DNA of 64,000 nt from Pseudoalteromonas umbrosa (GCF_030125375.1 NZ_JASJUU010000022.1:1-64000); one strand, 5' to 3'. Positions 35,595 to 44,731 are shown, counted from the first letter of the stretch. Notes: a model not told the origin generated them from the sequence alone. Translations and numbers: made by a program.

Positions 35595-35996
35595 ATGAGT
35601 TGTGATATGAATCAAGAATACGTTGAAATTGAACTTGAAGAAGAACCTATCGAGCTTTGCAATTTACTCAAAGTACTCGATTTCGCAGAAACTGGCGGAC
35701 AAGCCAAGCAACTGATCACGCTTGGCTACATTGCCGTAAATAACGAGTTATGTACGCAAAAACGCAGGAAAATTTATTCTGGGGATACATTACACTTTGA
35801 CGGTGAGATCTTTATGCTGACGCTCGCCGAAGATGCAATCCCTAATCCGCGCCCTCCCGAGCCTGTTACACCACCTAAAGCGCCTAAAGCCGCCACAAAA
35901 AGCACAGCTAATAAAAGTAAAAGCGGGAATAAAAAGCGTAAAAAACAAGGGCAGGTCGACAGTAAGACAGGCCGTAAACCTATTTCTTTTGGATAA
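35595..35996 (+). CDS. S4-domain RNA-binding protein with basic tail (YbcJ-like)
   Basis: The 133 residues have an S4 RNA-binding domain at about 20-80 (LLKVLDFAETGGQAKQLITLG, then the VNNELCTQKRRKIYSGDTL loop), similar to E. coli YbcJ. A low-complexity tail of about 50 residues rich in Pro, Ala and Lys follows and ends KPISFG. An ATG at 35607 is an alternative start. It probably binds rRNA or another structured RNA; the target is unknown. Confidence 0.8.
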   Translation: MSCDMNQEYVEIELEEEPIELCNLLKVLDFAETGGQAKQLITLGYIAVNNELCTQKRRKIYSGDTLHFDGEIFMLTLAEDAIPNPRPPEPVTPPKAPKAATKSTANKSKSGNKKRKKQGQVDSKTGRKPISFG

Positions 35997-36013
35997 CAAG
36001 GAGTTCTCAATCA

Positions 36014-36472
36014 ATGAGCATTTGGTTTAAACCCATTACCAAGGAACTTTGCCGGTCTCTCGATAAAGGCATGCATGGTAAAGGCTCATTAATGGCCACC
36101 CTTGGCATCGAAATCAGCGAAATTGGAAATGACTATTTAGTGGCCACCATGCCTGCAACCGTCCATCACCACAACCCAATCGGTATGGTGCATGGCGGTG
36201 CTAATGTTGCTTTAGCAGAAACAGTCGCCAGCTATGCGGCAAACTTTGTCGTAGATTTTGAGCACTTTTACTGTGTCGGCCAAGAGATCAATGCCAATCA
36301 TTTAAAAGCCTCTAGAAACGGCATACTGCGCGCGGTAGCAAAACCACTACATATCGGCAAACGCACATCGGTATGGGAAGTGAAAATAACGAATGCTAAA
36401 GGCGAACTATGCTGTGTATCACGTATGACCGCAGCAGTGATCGAGCGACCCGAAAAACAACGGAGTAACTAA
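36014..36472 (+). CDS. Hotdog-fold acyl-CoA/acyl-carrier thioesterase (YdiI/EntH-like)
   Basis: The 152-residue single-domain hotdog protein has the signature NPIGMVHGGANVALAETVAS, where Glu is the likely general base. The nearest known relatives are YdiI/MenI (1,4-dihydroxynaphthoyl-CoA hydrolase) and EntH, which clears misloaded aryl carrier proteins in enterobactin synthesis. The siderophore genes here are 14 kb away, so an EntH role is possible but unsupported. AAGGAG lies 10 bases before the ATG. Confidence 0.8.
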   Translation: MSIWFKPITKELCRSLDKGMHGKGSLMATLGIEISEIGNDYLVATMPATVHHHNPIGMVHGGANVALAETVASYAANFVVDFEHFYCVGQEINANHLKASRNGILRAVAKPLHIGKRTSVWEVKITNAKGELCCVSRMTAAVIERPEKQRSN

Positions 36473-36477
36473 AAGTC

Positions 36478-37578
36478 ATGGATCATATTGATACACTGAT
36501 CGTTGGTGCTGGCGTCGTCGGACTATCCATTGCAGCCAAGCTTAGCCAACATAGAGAAGTCTTTGTGGTTGAGCAAGCCAAACACTTTGGTGAGCATACC
36601 AGCAGCCGTAATAGTGAAGTAATCCATGCCGGTATTTATTACCCCGCCGACAGTGCAAAAGCGCGCCATTGTGTCGCAGGTAAAGCACTACTTTATCAGC
36701 ACTGTAAAGACTATGGCGTGCCGGTCAAAATGCTCGGTAAGGTCATCACAGCGCAAAACGATGCTGAAATACAGACACTAGAAAAGCTCATATTGCAAGC
36801 TGAGCAAAATGGTGTTGATGACCTACACTGGCTAAGCCAAGCAGAGCTGCAACAAAAAGCACCGCAGATAAAAGCCAAAGAGGGGCTATTTTCCCCTTCC
36901 ACTGGTATTATCGACAGCCATCAGTTTATGCTCTCTTTGATAGGCCAACTTGAGCAAAAGCAGGGACATTTTGTCGCAAATACTCAATTTATCAGCGCAA
37001 CACCAGTAAAAAATGGTTTTTTGGTAACACTAGATTGTGAGGGACAAACCTTCTCACTCAGCTGCTCCCACTTGATAAACGCGGGCGGGCTGTTTGCGCA
37101 GCACAATGCGGCAAAAATTGAAGGGCTAAGCAACCCAAATATACCGCCAATTCACTATTGTCGCGGACAGTATTTTAGCTATCAAGGGGCGCATCCTTTT
37201 AAGCACCTGATTTATCCTGTGCCAGAGCAGCATGGGCTCGGTATACATGCTACTGTCGATCTGGCAGGTCAATTGCGTTTTGGCCCAGATACTCAATTTA
37301 TCGACTCGATTGATTACGCAACAGATAGCAGCGCGTTAGATAAGTTTTATCAAGCCATACAACGCTACTGGCCACAGGTTGAGAAGAGTAAATTGCAAAT
37401 TGATTACGCGGGAATAAGACCTAAATTACAAACTGCAGGTCCCCAGGATTTTATAATTGAAAATCAAAGTGTCCATAACATTGCCGGTCTCATTAATTTA
37501 TATGGAATTGAGTCACCTGGGTTAACAGCCAGCCTCTCCATTGCTCAGACTGTCACAGAACAACTCATTGCTGAATAA
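36478..37578 (+). CDS. FAD-dependent oxidoreductase, L-2-hydroxyglutarate-oxidase-like
   Basis: This 366-residue DAO-family flavoprotein carries the dinucleotide-binding loop IVGAGVVGLS (8-17), then SSRNSEVIHAGIYYP, which is typical of L-2-hydroxyglutarate oxidase/dehydrogenase relatives. It ends with an FAD-binding segment (INLYGIESPGLTASLS). It starts 5 bases after the thioesterase gene, so the two are likely cotranscribed. Oxidation of L-2-hydroxyglutarate to 2-oxoglutarate is the best guess, but other 2-hydroxy or amino acids are possible. Confidence 0.78.
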   Translation: MDHIDTLIVGAGVVGLSIAAKLSQHREVFVVEQAKHFGEHTSSRNSEVIHAGIYYPADSAKARHCVAGKALLYQHCKDYGVPVKMLGKVITAQNDAEIQTLEKLILQAEQNGVDDLHWLSQAELQQKAPQIKAKEGLFSPSTGIIDSHQFMLSLIGQLEQKQGHFVANTQFISATPVKNGFLVTLDCEGQTFSLSCSHLINAGGLFAQHNAAKIEGLSNPNIPPIHYCRGQYFSYQGAHPFKHLIYPVPEQHGLGIHATVDLAGQLRFGPDTQFIDSIDYATDSSALDKFYQAIQRYWPQVEKSKLQIDYAGIRPKLQTAGPQDFIIENQSVHNIAGLINLYGIESPGLTASLSIAQTVTEQLIAE

Positions 37579-37606
37579 AAAAGGCGACATCTATGTCGCC
37601 TTTTTT
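37576..37606. terminator. Bidirectional terminator
   Basis: A 14-bp perfect stem (AAAAAAGGCGACAT and its complement) has a 2-base formal loop and T runs on both sides. It sits between the convergent oxidoreductase and DUF4124 genes and overlaps the oxidoreductase stop codon. Confidence 0.88.
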
Positions 37607-37618
37607 ATTATTTCGATT

Positions 37619-38128
37619 TTATGTATCATCAAGCTGTTTTGCTCTTTGATCCATTAACTTTTGCACATTCTGTGCATCTTGCACCAGCTTTTTCACATCA
37701 CTAGGGTTCATGCCATTTATACCGTTTTTACCCTCTAAACCGTCTGCTTTCTGTGCTTTTTCCTTCAAAATATCGGTATTCTCGGCCGCCATGATGGTTA
37801 TTTTCGTCGGGTCCAAAGTATGTACTTGGCTATTAACACGGGTGTTTGGTCTATCTGAATAGTGCCAGTTTCCCTTGGCATCTTGCCATTTATAAATGGT
37901 CGCTTGTGACGCTTTAGGTGCTTCGCCATCCAGCATTCCTTTCGCGCTATTAACCGCATCATTAAGCTCACGCTTCGACTTGTCAAACAACGCATTTGCT
38001 TCTTGTTGAGCTTTGCCAAAAATCATATCAATGCTGAGATAGGGCTTACCGTCAGGACGTTTGATGATAAATAACGACGCTAATCCAACTAACATCATCA
38101 TAATTAACATATAACTCGCGGATTTCAT
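37619..38128 (-). CDS. DUF4124 membrane-anchored protein
   Basis: The 169-residue product has one N-terminal membrane helix (about 5-22). A DUF4124 segment follows near 77-110 (IYKWQDAKGNWHYSDRP, the family hallmark), then a charged helical tail. DUF4124 proteins are common envelope proteins of gammaproteobacteria without an established function. The helix lacks a clear cleavage site, so it is probably anchored facing the periplasm. Confidence 0.8.
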   Translation of the reverse strand: MKSASYMLIMMMLVGLASLFIIKRPDGKPYLSIDMIFGKAQQEANALFDKSKRELNDAVNSAKGMLDGEAPKASQATIYKWQDAKGNWHYSDRPNTRVNSQVHTLDPTKITIMAAENTDILKEKAQKADGLEGKNGINGMNPSDVKKLVQDAQNVQKLMDQRAKQLDDT

Positions 38129-38266
38129 TTCGGCACTCCTTTTTCACTTGAGGCCACACTTGTAAAGTATAGCTTGGTATTGCGCACAGTTTGACAATTG
38201 GGCAAAAAATTATCAATAGGAAATGAGTTTGAAATGACAGGTAGAATTGCGTTGTTTTGAAAAGCC

Positions 38267-38294
38267 AAAAAAAGCCGCGACTTTTATCGCGGCT
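38267..38294 (-). terminator. Terminator after cysH
   Basis: An 8-bp stem AGCCGCGA/TCGCGGCT (38273-38294) with a 6-base loop precedes a run of seven U residues on the minus strand. It lies 10 bases past the cysH stop. Confidence 0.85.
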
Positions 38295-38304
38295 CATAAA
38301 ACAT

Positions 38305-39045
38305 TTAGATGCCATCTCCATCAATGTGTAAACCACATTCACGATTAAGACCAAAAAAGCGAGTTTCCTCTTCAGTCATACCTGGCTCTAATTTACGAGT
38401 CGTATGCACATCACCCATAGACACATACCCTTGCTCCCAAAGCGGGTGATAAGGCAAGTCATGCTTAGTTAAGTACTGATAAACATCTCGGTTGTGCCAG
38501 TCAATGATCGGGTAAACCTTTACACTACCTCGGCTAATTTCTAGGATCTGCTTATCAGAGCGCGTTGAAGATTGCTGACGACGCAGACCACTAAACCAAG
38601 TTCCAACTTGCAGCTCTTGCAGTGCACGTGTCATTGGTTCAACCTTATTCAAGGTATTATACTGTTTAATGCCTTCTTCACCTTGCTCCCACAGCTTACC
38701 AAATTTTGCCTCTTGCCAAGCTGGACTATATTCGCTGCGATAAACTTTGAGGTTTAACTTCAGCCTTTCAGTCAATTCATCCACAAACTGATAGGTTTCT
38801 GGAAATAGGTAACCGGTGTCAGTTAAGACCACAGGAATGTCATTTTTTTGCTGTGATACGAGGTGCAGCATCACCGCCGCTTGAATACCAAAACTTGACG
38901 ACAGCATATGGGTGTCAGGCAGATTCTCAAGCGCCCAAGCAACACGTTCTTCGACACTTTTTTGCGCCAGCATGCCATTTGCATCTGCAAGCAATGCCTG
39001 CTGTGTTGCTTTGTCTAGGGTTAATATTTGCTTAAATTCGCTCAT
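38305..39045 (-). CDS. cysH: Phosphoadenylylsulfate reductase
   Basis: CysH reduces PAPS to sulfite and PAP using thioredoxin. The 246 residues show the PP-loop-like SSSFGIQAAVMLHL, substrate-binding GLRRQQSSTRS, and the redox-active Cys in the C-terminal ECGLHIDG. The two extra Cys pairs of iron-sulfur APS reductases are absent, so the substrate is PAPS, in line with cysC being present. It is the last gene of cysJIH. Confidence 0.95.
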   Translation of the reverse strand: MSEFKQILTLDKATQQALLADANGMLAQKSVEERVAWALENLPDTHMLSSSFGIQAAVMLHLVSQQKNDIPVVLTDTGYLFPETYQFVDELTERLKLNLKVYRSEYSPAWQEAKFGKLWEQGEEGIKQYNTLNKVEPMTRALQELQVGTWFSGLRRQQSSTRSDKQILEISRGSVKVYPIIDWHNRDVYQYLTKHDLPYHPLWEQGYVSMGDVHTTRKLEPGMTEEETRFFGLNRECGLHIDGDGI

Positions 39046-39061
39046 AGCTTGTCCTATTATG

Positions 39062-39077
39062 GGGCCCTATCGGGCCC
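39062..39077 (-). promoter_or_regulatory. Hairpin between cysI and cysH
   Basis: GGGCCC-TATC-GGGCCC forms a 6-bp all-GC stem with a 4-base loop in the 38-base cysI-cysH spacer. Without a U run it is unlikely to terminate fully. It could protect the upstream cysJI message or adjust cysH output. Confidence 0.5.
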
Positions 39078-39083
39078 TTATTA

Positions 39084-40808
39084 TTAAGCGTGGAAATCTG
39101 TTTTTGAAACTTTAACTTCCGCAACAATACCCTTGCGGATCACAAAATCACCAAAGCACTCTTGCTCTTGACGCTCAGCAGCCCACTGACCTATCAACTC
39201 ATCTAGCGCAGGAAGGTAAACATCTTCACTGACGTTTTCTAGATAAAGCTTAGGAACACGCGTACCTTCACGGTTACCGCCAAGATAAACATTGTATTTA
39301 CCTGGACCTTTACCAACAAAGCCCACTTCCGCCAACATCGCACGGCCACAGCCATTTGGACAACCCACCACACGCATGATGATGTCATCGTTTGGAATGC
39401 TGTGTTTTGCTAATAACGCTTCTGTTTTTTCTACCAGCTCAGGTAAGTAACGTTCTGCTTCTGCCATCGCCAGTGGACAAGTAGGTAGTGCTACACACGC
39501 CATTGAGCTCTTACGCTGCTCGGTATGCGTGTCATCAATTAAACCGTGCTCACGGGCAATTTTTTCAATTTCTGCTTTGTCTTCTTCAGCCACACCCGCG
39601 ATGATTAAGTTTTGGTTTGCAGTCATGCGGAAATCACCTTTGTGGATCTCTGCAATCTTGCGACAACCTGTTTTCAATGGCTGACCTGGGTAATCTAGAA
39701 TACGACCACTTTGTAAGAATAACGTCAGGTGGTGTTTGCCATCGATGCCTTCAACCCAACCAAAGCGATCGCCACGGTGAGTAAATTCATATGGACGACT
39801 CTCTGCAAACTTAACACCTGCACGCTTTTCCACTTCTTCTTTAAACGCGTCAATACCGAATGCATCTAGTGTATATTTGGTTTTTGCGTTTTTACGGTTT
39901 ACGCGGTTACCCCAGTCACGCTGCACACTGACAACATGCTCTGCCACTGCTAGCGTATGCTCTAGTGGAATAAAGCCAAAGTCATCAGCACGACGCGGGT
40001 AAGTGTTCACATCACCGTGCGTCATTGCAAGGCCACCACCGACAAGTACGTTGAAGCCAACTAATTTGCCTTCTTCAGCAATCGCAACAAAGTTCAAGTC
40101 ATTCGCGTGCACATCCACTTCGTTATTTGGTGGGATTGTTACCGTAGTTTTAAACTTACGAGGTAGATAAGTAGAGCCTAAAATTGGCTCAAGATCTGTG
40201 GAGTCTTTACGCTCGCCATTTAGCCAAATCTCTAAATAAGCACGTGTTTTTGGCAGTAAGTGCTCAGAGATCTTCGCAGCCCACTCATACGCTTCTTGGT
40301 GAAGCTCTGACTCAACCGGATTCGTTGTACACAATACATTACGGTTCACATCACCCGCAGTTGCAATTGAGTCGATACCCACATCATGCAAAGTTAAGTG
40401 CATTTCTTTGATATGTGGCTTTAACACTCCATGAAACTGGAAAGTTTGACGAGTTGTCAGACGAATACTGCCATAAGAGGTTTTCTCTTCAGCAAATTTA
40501 TCAATAGCTAGCCACTGATCTGGCTGAATGATTCCACCTGGCATACGTGCACGTAACATCACATTGTGCAACGGCTCTAACTTTTGTTTAGCACGCTCCG
40601 CACGAATATCACGGTCATCTTGCTGATACATACCGTGGAAACGGATCAGCTGGAAGTTATCTTTGGTAAAGCCGCCAGTTAGTTGATCGCCTAAATCGGT
40701 TTCAATGGTGCCGCGTAAGTGCTGACTTTCTGTTTTTAAACGTTCGTTGTCAGCAAATTTAGCCTCAGGATCGTGCTTACTGTTGGGCTTAAAATCTTGA
40801 TTGCTCAT
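39084..40808 (-). CDS. cysI: Sulfite reductase hemoprotein (beta subunit)
   Basis: CysI carries siroheme coupled to a 4Fe-4S cluster and reduces sulfite to sulfide with six electrons from CysJ. The 574 residues match E. coli (570). The cluster and heme-ligating cysteines are in ACVALPTCPLA and VGCPNGCGRAMLAEVG. CysG, which supplies siroheme, is in the other cys operon of this window. It lies 51 bases after cysJ. Confidence 0.97.
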   Translation of the reverse strand: MSNQDFKPNSKHDPEAKFADNERLKTESQHLRGTIETDLGDQLTGGFTKDNFQLIRFHGMYQQDDRDIRAERAKQKLEPLHNVMLRARMPGGIIQPDQWLAIDKFAEEKTSYGSIRLTTRQTFQFHGVLKPHIKEMHLTLHDVGIDSIATAGDVNRNVLCTTNPVESELHQEAYEWAAKISEHLLPKTRAYLEIWLNGERKDSTDLEPILGSTYLPRKFKTTVTIPPNNEVDVHANDLNFVAIAEEGKLVGFNVLVGGGLAMTHGDVNTYPRRADDFGFIPLEHTLAVAEHVVSVQRDWGNRVNRKNAKTKYTLDAFGIDAFKEEVEKRAGVKFAESRPYEFTHRGDRFGWVEGIDGKHHLTLFLQSGRILDYPGQPLKTGCRKIAEIHKGDFRMTANQNLIIAGVAEEDKAEIEKIAREHGLIDDTHTEQRKSSMACVALPTCPLAMAEAERYLPELVEKTEALLAKHSIPNDDIIMRVVGCPNGCGRAMLAEVGFVGKGPGKYNVYLGGNREGTRVPKLYLENVSEDVYLPALDELIGQWAAERQEQECFGDFVIRKGIVAEVKVSKTDFHA

Positions 40809-40859
40809 GGTTTTTCCTAAATTCTATACAGTGACGGTAAAAGTGCGTGATGACGTCTA

Positions 40860-42680
40860 TTAATAGACGTCTTTTTGATAACGGTTAGCACTACGCAACT
40901 CTTTCAAATACTGCTCGGCCTGCTCATCATCTTTACCACCATAGGTTTTCACGATGTCTAACAGGGCCTGATGCACATCTTTGGCCATACGTGTAGCATC
41001 GCCACATACATAGAAATGTGCACCTTTTTCCAACCAAGCAAAAACTTCTTCGCCCTTTTCACGTAAGCGGTCTTGAACGTAAATTTTTTCTGCCTGATCC
41101 CGGCTGAATGCTAAATCAACGCGATTTAGCAGCCCTGACTTCACATACCCTTGAATTTCTACTTGATATAAGAAGTCTTGTGTAAAGTGAGGATTACCGA
41201 AGAACAACCAATTGCTTCCTTCAGCCTCACGCGCATCACGCTCTTGTAAAAATGCTCTGAATGGCGCGATACCTGTACCTGGACCAACCATGATCACAGG
41301 TGTGTTATCATCACTTGGCAAACGGAAGTTATCATTGTGCTCACTAAACACTTTGACTTTGGTACCTTCTTCGACGCGATGCGCCAAGAAACCAGAACAG
41401 CCACCAAAGTGCTGCTCGCCAAATGCTTCAAATTCAACTAGACCAACCGTTAGGTGGACTTCTTCTTCCACCTCAGCTTGGCTCGATGCAATAGAATACA
41501 AGCGCGCTTGTTGTTTACGACAACATTCAACCAGTGTTTGCGCTGCAATCTCGCTTGGGTTTTGTTTGATAACATCAAAGATCTGACGCGCTTCTAAATA
41601 TTCACGCAGCGCGGCTTTGTCTGTCACTAGCTTAGCCAATTCCTCATTCCCAGTGGCTGTTGCATACTTTTCAACGAATCCAGGGTATGACTGAGTCAGT
41701 TCAAGTTTTTCAATCAGTGCATCACGTACACTGAAAGTGTCATCACCGAGTTTTACTTCGCTTTGAGGGTCAATATTTAATGAGCTTAGTATCTCATCAA
41801 CCCGTGCTTCATCATTTAAGAAATACACACCTAATGCATCACCTGGCTGATAGCTAATATCAGAACCGTCAAGGTCAATTTCAATATGACGCACATCCTT
41901 AGTTGAATCACGACCCGTGATCTTCACAGCCGAAGAAATTTCAGCGGTAAATGGATTTTGCTTTGTATACTGGCTATGTGCAGGTTGAGGGGCACCAAAC
42001 GGAGCATTCACAACATTCGTAGCACCACCAGCAGCTTGCTGTGCTTTGAGCTCTGGCTCAAACGCATCAAGTGCTGATGAAATCCACGCCTCAGCTTGTT
42101 CTTCATAATCAACATCTAAATCAGCACGCGCAACGACACTTTCAGCACCTAATTTTTGTAGACGCTCTTCAAAATCAATGGCCGTTTGACAGAAAAATTC
42201 GTAACTTGAATCCCCCAAGCCTAGCACTGCAATTTTAACGCCGTCTAATTTAGGCGCTTTCTTGCCAACTAAAAACTCATGTAGATTTTCAGCATCTTCT
42301 GGCGGCTCACCTTCACCGTAAGTTGACACAGCAACGGCGATAAATTTTTCTTTCTTTAAGTTGCCAGGCTTATAATCTGCCATGTTCACTAACTTAGCAT
42401 CTAGGCCACGTGATTTAGCCTGTGCCTCTAGCTGAGCAGCAACGCCTTTTGCATTGCCTGTTTGCGAGCCATATAAGATGGTTAATGGCGCAGCATCTTG
42501 CGCAGGTGCCGCAGCTTGACCAAGCACGCCACCAAGCGCCGCAGTATTGGCATTTGCAGCCAAGTAACCACTCACCCAAGCTTGTTGAATAGGGTTTAGT
42601 TCAGCCACTAACCCCTGTAACTTTTGCAGTTGTTCTTGTGAAAGCGGACTTGCCGCAGCACTCAGTTGACTTAACAACAT
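40860..42680 (-). CDS. cysJ: Sulfite reductase flavoprotein (alpha subunit)
   Basis: CysJ passes electrons from NADPH through FAD and FMN to CysI. The 606 residues comprise a flavodoxin domain (about 66-205; ILYGSQTGNAKGVA binds FMN phosphate), an Ala/Gln-rich linker, the FAD domain (RLYSIASS; GGCSGFLAHR) and the NADPH domain (VGPGTGIAPFRAFLQER). The C-terminus ends in Tyr (YQKDVY), as in E. coli. It is first in the cysJIH operon. Confidence 0.97.
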   Translation of the reverse strand: MLLSQLSAAASPLSQEQLQKLQGLVAELNPIQQAWVSGYLAANANTAALGGVLGQAAAPAQDAAPLTILYGSQTGNAKGVAAQLEAQAKSRGLDAKLVNMADYKPGNLKKEKFIAVAVSTYGEGEPPEDAENLHEFLVGKKAPKLDGVKIAVLGLGDSSYEFFCQTAIDFEERLQKLGAESVVARADLDVDYEEQAEAWISSALDAFEPELKAQQAAGGATNVVNAPFGAPQPAHSQYTKQNPFTAEISSAVKITGRDSTKDVRHIEIDLDGSDISYQPGDALGVYFLNDEARVDEILSSLNIDPQSEVKLGDDTFSVRDALIEKLELTQSYPGFVEKYATATGNEELAKLVTDKAALREYLEARQIFDVIKQNPSEIAAQTLVECCRKQQARLYSIASSQAEVEEEVHLTVGLVEFEAFGEQHFGGCSGFLAHRVEEGTKVKVFSEHNDNFRLPSDDNTPVIMVGPGTGIAPFRAFLQERDAREAEGSNWLFFGNPHFTQDFLYQVEIQGYVKSGLLNRVDLAFSRDQAEKIYVQDRLREKGEEVFAWLEKGAHFYVCGDATRMAKDVHQALLDIVKTYGGKDDEQAEQYLKELRSANRYQKDVY

Positions 42681-42754
42681 TGTTTATTCCCCGTAACCCA
42701 TTTCGATTTACTTGCTCTGGCACTTTAGTGTGCAGGTCATTTAATAGCATGCAG

Positions 42755-42791
42755 GATACTGTTCCTATCCCTCAACAAAAAGAACAGTATC
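42755..42791. repeat. 10-base inverted repeat upstream of cysJ
   Basis: GATACTGTTC (42755-42764) and GAACAGTATC (42782-42791) are perfect inverted copies separated by 17 bases. They lie between the cysJ start and the CysB-like site. This could be an operator dyad or a leader hairpin. No gene function can be assigned from it alone. Confidence 0.6.
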
Positions 42792-42798
42792 TGCTTTG

Positions 42799-42815
42799 TT
42801 ATTCCTTTTAGTTAT
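42799..42815 (-). promoter_or_regulatory. Candidate CysB-type site upstream of cysJ
   Basis: On the plus strand the site reads TTATTCCTTTTAGTTAT. Its right 11 bases equal those of the palindrome upstream of cysG (17343-17353). The pattern of an ATAAC half and a GGAAT half resembles what I recall of enterobacterial CysB sites. It is about 120 bases from the cysJ start. Confidence 0.45.
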
Positions 42816-42949
42816 GAAAAGAAAAAAACACCAACGAAAACAGATTAAAAGAAGTGTTTATTTTTTGATCTGTTTTTTATTAACATTTTAATAACGGGGG
42901 TGCAGTTCTTCTTCCGTGTTTTATCAGCCCAACACAATAAGAGAACATA

Positions 42950-44581
42950 ATGAAATTATATAAGACAATAAAAAAACATTACCAACCAGCTGTTTTAGCA
43001 ATGATTTTTAGTGCAGGAAGCCAAGCGCAGATCAATAATGGTAGCTTTGAACAATGGCAATACGATAGACCGAGTAATTGGTCTACTATTGATTCTGGGA
43101 TCACAACCTCTCCAGTCACTACTCCGGTACAGGCAGGTCAGACAGCGGCTGCCATTACCGTTAATACTGCAACACAAGGCAATACAGATTTACGCCAAAG
43201 TATTGCCGTTGTTGCAGGGCAAACGTATGACTTCAGCACCTGGGTTTATCACACCGAAGGGAGAGTGAAGGCCCGCCTTTATATTGATGGCTATCGAGGC
43301 TATTCAAACCCACAACTTACAGCTCAATGGCAGCAAATAAGCTACCAATACAAGGCAAGCACTTCAAAAAATATTGAAGTGGGCTTACGATTTTATGATG
43401 TCACTGGATTTGACGGTAGCGAAGTCGTATATATCGACAACTACAGTACAGGCAACGCAACAACTCCACCGCCACCCCCACCACCCTCAGATTGCCAACA
43501 CAATTCGGTGAGCTTTACGCTCAAAACAGATAACTACGCCAGCGAAACCAGCTGGCAATTGGCAAACAAAGCTGGGCAAATCATAAAAAATGGCAGCGGT
43601 TATAGTAATAATCAAACCGTCACTGACACTCTATGTTTAACCGATGATACCTATACCTTCACTATTTTTGATAGCTATGGTGACGGTATTTGCTGCTCAC
43701 AGGGCAATGGCCGTTACGAATTTTCTCACAACGGTCAGACTCTGATATCTGGTGGGCAATTCACCAATCAAGAACAAAAGCAATTTACTCTAGGTAACGA
43801 TGGTGGCAACGGCCAAGACCCTACAGGCTATTATGCCACTGCCGCAGGCTTAACTGGCCTAGCCCTCAAATCAGAACTACACGCCATCATTAAAAACCAC
43901 AACAACCAAGGCTATGGTGCTTTATGGTCCTTCATCGACCAACATGAACGCGACCGCTATTTCGAAAAAGATAACTCGGTGCTTGATCGCTACTCAGAAC
44001 AACCAACCAATTCAGATGCGATTAATTTTGTTGCCGTAGGCGATCAGTGTGGCAGTTATCGTGGTGAAGGAGATTGTTATAACCGTGAACACTCTTTCCC
44101 AAAAAGTTGGTTTGGTGGCAAAGTGGAACCTATGAATTCAGATGTACACCACATTGTTGCATCTGACGGCTACGTTAATGCAAAGCGCAATAGCTTCCCA
44201 TTTGGTGAAGTTGGCAGTGCCAGTTATACCTCTTCAAACGGTAGTAAAGTCGGGAGCGCGTCTGGCATTGGCTACAATGGCACAGTCTTTGAGCCAATTG
44301 ATGCTTTCAAAGGTGATTTTGCACGGATTTATTTCTATATGGCGACACGATATGAGAATGTCATTGCTAGCTGGCACAACAAATCAAGTTATGGCAGTGA
44401 TGTGCTCAATGGCACGTCAGGGCTTGTCTATGAAACTTGGGTAATTAATATGCTTAAACGCTGGCATCAACAAGATCCTGTCGATGAGATTGAACGTGCG
44501 CGTAATCAAGCTGCCTATGAATATCAAGGCAATCGCAACCCGTATGTAGACCACCCAGAGTTTGTCGACCTCATTTGGTAA
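42950..44581 (+). CDS. Secreted multidomain endonuclease I
   Basis: The 543 residues run as follows: signal peptide (about 1-26), an N-terminal carbohydrate-binding-like beta-sandwich (27-168), a proline linker (seven prolines, 173-179), a Cys-containing beta domain with FDSYGDGICC (181-282), then an endonuclease I domain (about 290-543). Catalytic features are NREHSFPKSW with His381, DVHH (398-401) and NAKRNSFPFG. It should cut extracellular DNA, and the binding domains may hold it on a surface or biofilm. It is a single gene with no ribosome-binding site stronger than AAGAGA. Confidence 0.88.
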   Translation: MKLYKTIKKHYQPAVLAMIFSAGSQAQINNGSFEQWQYDRPSNWSTIDSGITTSPVTTPVQAGQTAAAITVNTATQGNTDLRQSIAVVAGQTYDFSTWVYHTEGRVKARLYIDGYRGYSNPQLTAQWQQISYQYKASTSKNIEVGLRFYDVTGFDGSEVVYIDNYSTGNATTPPPPPPPSDCQHNSVSFTLKTDNYASETSWQLANKAGQIIKNGSGYSNNQTVTDTLCLTDDTYTFTIFDSYGDGICCSQGNGRYEFSHNGQTLISGGQFTNQEQKQFTLGNDGGNGQDPTGYYATAAGLTGLALKSELHAIIKNHNNQGYGALWSFIDQHERDRYFEKDNSVLDRYSEQPTNSDAINFVAVGDQCGSYRGEGDCYNREHSFPKSWFGGKVEPMNSDVHHIVASDGYVNAKRNSFPFGEVGSASYTSSNGSKVGSASGIGYNGTVFEPIDAFKGDFARIYFYMATRYENVIASWHNKSSYGSDVLNGTSGLVYETWVINMLKRWHQQDPVDEIERARNQAAYEYQGNRNPYVDHPEFVDLIW

Positions 44582-44592
44582 AAATAAAACAT

Positions 44593-44620
44593 AAAAAAGC
44601 GGCCCATTCCATTGGGCCGC
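44593..44620 (-). terminator. Terminator in the minus direction
   Basis: An 8-bp stem GCGGCCCA/TGGGCCGC (44599-44620) is followed on the minus strand by six U residues. It ends 111 bases past the convergent minus-strand gene and only 11 bases past the nuclease stop, so it may serve both. Confidence 0.75.
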
Positions 44621-44731
44621 ATAACATACTCAGCGCAGAGTCTACGTGAGTGTTAAAGTAGGTAAGGTAACCATGTTCCTAACTCATAAATCGAATCGAT
44701 CTTCCACCACCGCTGCGATTTAAAAGTGCAC

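Noticed and set aside
36014..36472. Naming the hotdog thioesterase EntH, as part of the siderophore pathway
   Set aside because: Its motif also fits YdiI/MenI, it lies 14 kb from the siderophore genes, and it shares a transcript with an unrelated flavoprotein gene.
43470..43487. C-rich run in the large nuclease gene as a DNA repeat
   Set aside because: It encodes the seven-proline linker between two domains and needs no other explanation.
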